Of a stretch of 31,941 nt of DNA, positions 30,417 to 31,941 are shown piece after piece. The notes under the pieces were generated by a model that worked only from the letters and a program-made list of their open reading frames with translations, searched no databases and was not told the origin of the DNA. Origin of the DNA: a virus; IMG/VR virus record IMGVR_UViG_3300030117_006269, positions 1 to 31,941 of that record. One strand, given 5' to 3'. How positions within the stretch are numbered: position 1 is the first letter of the stretch; the number at the start of each line of letters is the position of its first letter. The position numbers and the translations under genes were made by a program.

Positions 30417-30783
30417 AAACTTTTTCTGCCTGTATTCTGCATATTTGACTATCGTCAATTATAAATCTGTTTTTACCTTGAATTATGTCCATTATCATTT
30501 TAATATAATTGTCAAGGTCAGCACGAGATTTATTATATTCAGGAGCATTGTCTTTTAAAATATGTTTGTATTTGCCTGATCTGTAGTGAGATTTAGGTCT
30601 TTTGGTATAGAATGTAGCAATCATTTGAATATTGCCTTCTAGTGGTTTTTTTGGCTTAAATCGAGCTATTTGTAGCCATATTTGTTTCTTGTCTTTTGCT
30701 GATGGATCATACATTCGCCCTGATCTAGTAGAACGATGTCTTTTAAGAGGTATTGGATTACCTTTAAAAGTAAATTTTATCAA
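30370..30783 (-). CDS. rusA: RusA-type Holliday junction resolvase
   Basis: 137 residues, normal size. FKGNPIPLKRHRS opens the fold; YTKRPKSHYRSGKY, then P-E-Y-N-K-S-R-A-D-L-D-N-Y-I-K carries the acidic residues D89 and D91 with K95, and D110/D111 in FIIDDSQI complete the metal site. RusA cuts four-way junctions as a dimer. ATG overlaps the upstream nuclease gene. Likely serves replication intermediates before packaging. Confidence 0.88.
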   Translation of the reverse strand: MIKFTFKGNPIPLKRHRSTRSGRMYDPSAKDKKQIWLQIARFKPKKPLEGNIQMIATFYTKRPKSHYRSGKYKHILKDNAPEYNKSRADLDNYIKMIMDIIQGKNRFIIDDSQICRIQAEKVYDEKPRTEIIIEEIS

Positions 30784-31331
30784 TTATTTTCTTCCATATA
30801 TATTTGATCTAACATGTGTTCTGAATTAAACACCACATTCAAATCTGAATTGGAAATCTCTATATTGTCTTTGGTTAACAACATTGTTTCCATACCTCTT
30901 GGTCTAATATCGCCTTTTTTATAAAATTTACCTTTTTGTCTTAATCCATTTCTACTTATCCATCCACATACAGTTAATATATCATTTTTTTTATTTAATG
31001 AAGCAAATATGTATACGTTAGTTTTATAAATATTTTTATCTTGCAATGGTTCAAAATTATTAATATAATTAATTTTTGGTCTAACAGTTCTTGTCATAGT
31101 TTTTATATCTACAATATTTCGACCAACTTTCATATCTTTTCCACCATCAAAACCTGTATCGCCTTTTATTAAATCCATATTACATTCATGCAATATTGTA
31201 TTTTGTCCTATTATTCCTGTAAGCTGTTGATCTATTGTACCATTGTTTATATTTCTTTTTCCAAAATTATATTTTTTAATTAAAGATAAAGAATATTCTT
31301 TTATCTGTGGTTTTATTTTAATATCAAACAT
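30780..31331 (-). CDS. PD-(D/E)XK-type nuclease
   Basis: 183 residues. Helical start, E49 in TILHEC, D62 in TGFDGGKD and D75-I-K77 in NIVDIKT match the E ... D ... (D/E)-x-K order of restriction-like nucleases. The rest is strand-rich with Y-K-T-N-V-Y-I-F-A-S and V-C-G-W-I-S. It could be a phage recombination or DNA-processing nuclease; the pairing with RusA supports that. No ribosome site is clear before the ATG. Confidence 0.7.
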   Translation of the reverse strand: MFDIKIKPQIKEYSLSLIKKYNFGKRNINNGTIDQQLTGIIGQNTILHECNMDLIKGDTGFDGGKDMKVGRNIVDIKTMTRTVRPKINYINNFEPLQDKNIYKTNVYIFASLNKKNDILTVCGWISRNGLRQKGKFYKKGDIRPRGMETMLLTKDNIEISNSDLNVVFNSEHMLDQIYMEENN

Positions 31332-31356
31332 TTAACTTAATTTATAATATACAACT

Positions 31357-31488
31357 TTATTCAGATTCCTCTTTTTCTTCTCTGCGAACAGAATTAACAT
31401 GTCTGCATTTTTTACAAATTCCTGCATCCCAATGCTTTTCATATCTGTAGATTGGCTCTCCACAGCAATCACTTAACATATCTTCCAT
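31357..31488 (-). CDS. 43-aa zinc-ribbon-like protein
   Basis: MEDMLSDCCGEPIYRYEKHW then D-A-G-I-C-K-K-C: a C-C pair and a C-x2-C pair form one zinc ribbon, followed by an acidic tail. Similar tiny ribbons occur in many phages. AATGGGAATAAATATTA before the ATG, TAATG overlap with the 29-aa gene. Function unknown. Confidence 0.65.
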   Translation of the reverse strand: MEDMLSDCCGEPIYRYEKHWDAGICKKCRHVNSVRREEKEESE

Positions 31489-31577
31489 TAATATTTATTC
31501 CCATTTAAAAACACAAATAATAAAAATCCTGACATGCAACCAACCCAACAACCACCAACAAAAATTAAGCATTCCAT
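31488..31577 (-). CDS. 29-aa single-pass membrane peptide
   Basis: Hydrophobic peptide with three Cys (MECLIFVGGCWVGCMSGFLL), one TM helix and a short polar end. AAAGGG-TTATAAATT precedes the ATG at 31577. It overlaps the 74-aa gene by 13 bases and the zinc-ribbon gene by one. Small size limits confidence; the tight junctions favour a real gene. Confidence 0.5.
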   Translation of the reverse strand: MECLIFVGGCWVGCMSGFLLFVFLNGNKY

Positions 31578-31789
31578 AATTTATAACCCTTTCTTTGTTT
31601 ATAATTATAACCCCAAGTTTCTCTTAATGCACAGGCTTCACACATCCTTTTAATAAATTTATGGTCTAGGTATGTAAACCAATCATAGAAATTACACTTT
31701 TTTGCCTTCTTATTGCAATAATGATCACAAATTCCAAGAATATAATCTCCATATTTCATTGATGGTGATATGTCTTTGACTTCTCTCAT
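31565..31789 (-). CDS. Small Cys-rich protein, 74 aa
   Basis: Six Cys: C-D-H-Y-C (21-25), C32, and M-C-E-A-C (49-53) spaced like a zinc-binding cluster, with aromatic residues (FYDWFTYLDHKF) between. Starts in a TAATG overlap with the right-edge gene. No named family. Confidence 0.6.
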   Translation of the reverse strand: MREVKDISPSMKYGDYILGICDHYCNKKAKKCNFYDWFTYLDHKFIKRMCEACALRETWGYNYKQRKGYKLWNA

Positions 31790-31941
31790 TAATCGTTATC
31801 ATCAGGTTGTGGTAAGTCTAATTCTAATCCACAATCATCACACATTAAAAACTCGTGTACGTTTATATCAGGTTCAGCTTTTTGGTAAAATGTATTTTCG
31901 TGCTGACATGATTTTTGTCTATGTATATGGTAATCGTATAC
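31789..31941 (-). CDS. Partial CDS at the right edge, C-terminus only
   Basis: Fifty codons open to the window end, finishing with a stop in a TAATG junction. The visible part holds S-C-Q-H-E and M-C-D-D-C-G-L, which could make a zinc site, and an Asp/Pro-rich end (DLPQPDDND). The missing N-terminus prevents assignment. Confidence 0.6.
   Translation of the reverse strand, partial: VYDYHIHRQKSCQHENTFYQKAEPDINVHEFLMCDDCGLELDLPQPDDND

Noticed and set aside
1-31941. tRNA genes, CRISPR array, integrase or transposase
   Set aside because: I saw no cloverleaf, no regularly spaced repeats and no recombinase motif. Absence of an integrase in this window does not exclude one elsewhere in the genome.

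Overview
The window is a large part of a tailed, siphovirus-like phage or prophage genome from an AT-rich background. Arginine is mostly encoded by AGA, Shine-Dalgarno sites are strong (AGGAG or GGATAAAC types), and most genes overlap at TAATG or ATGA junctions. No integrase, host gene, rRNA or tRNA is visible. The host cannot be named. Low GC, two clusters of Escherichia-like DnaA boxes and a GH24 endolysin fit a low-GC bacterium; an aquatic host is only a guess.

Layout. (1) 1-1576, leftward: a cut gene, a ParB-like protein, two XRE-type regulators and a small protein whose C-terminus reappears in the terminase small subunit. (2) 1577-2173: a long, mostly non-coding stretch with several strong inverted repeats and one doubtful reading frame. 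(3) 2177-5641, leftward: a minimal cytosine-C5 methyltransferase at the end of a chain of about a dozen small accessory genes, several with near-identical translation-start cassettes. (4) 5642-6120: divergent control region. (5) 6121-6807, rightward: terminase small subunit. (6) 6764-10519, leftward: terminase large subunit, portal and three head-completion genes. (7) 10520-10673: divergent region with three 11-bp-phased DnaA boxes. (8) 10674-29781, rightward: scaffold, major capsid protein, endolysin plus a membrane-protein cassette, three fibre-like proteins, five tiny highly basic proteins, connector and tail-completion genes, tail tube, a frameshifted tail chaperone, tape measure, and tail-tip genes including one with a dockerin-like domain. 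(9) 29782-31941, leftward: recombination and nuclease genes (NinB-like, HNH, RusA, PD-(D/E)XK) and small Cys-rich proteins.

Together these give an almost complete virion module: packaging, head, neck, long non-contractile tail and lysis. The terminase-portal block lies on the opposite strand from the capsid block, with a candidate replication and control region between them. The leftward genes at both edges look like early functions: regulation, modification, recombination and small accessory proteins.

The most notable items are the basic-protein island (17832-18775), the dockerin-like tail protein (27435-28088), the start-codon-free chaperone extension with a U UUA AAG slippery site (22437-22919), the phased DnaA boxes (10625-10655), the structured block at 1640-2136, and the C-terminal module shared by a regulatory-region protein and the terminase small subunit.
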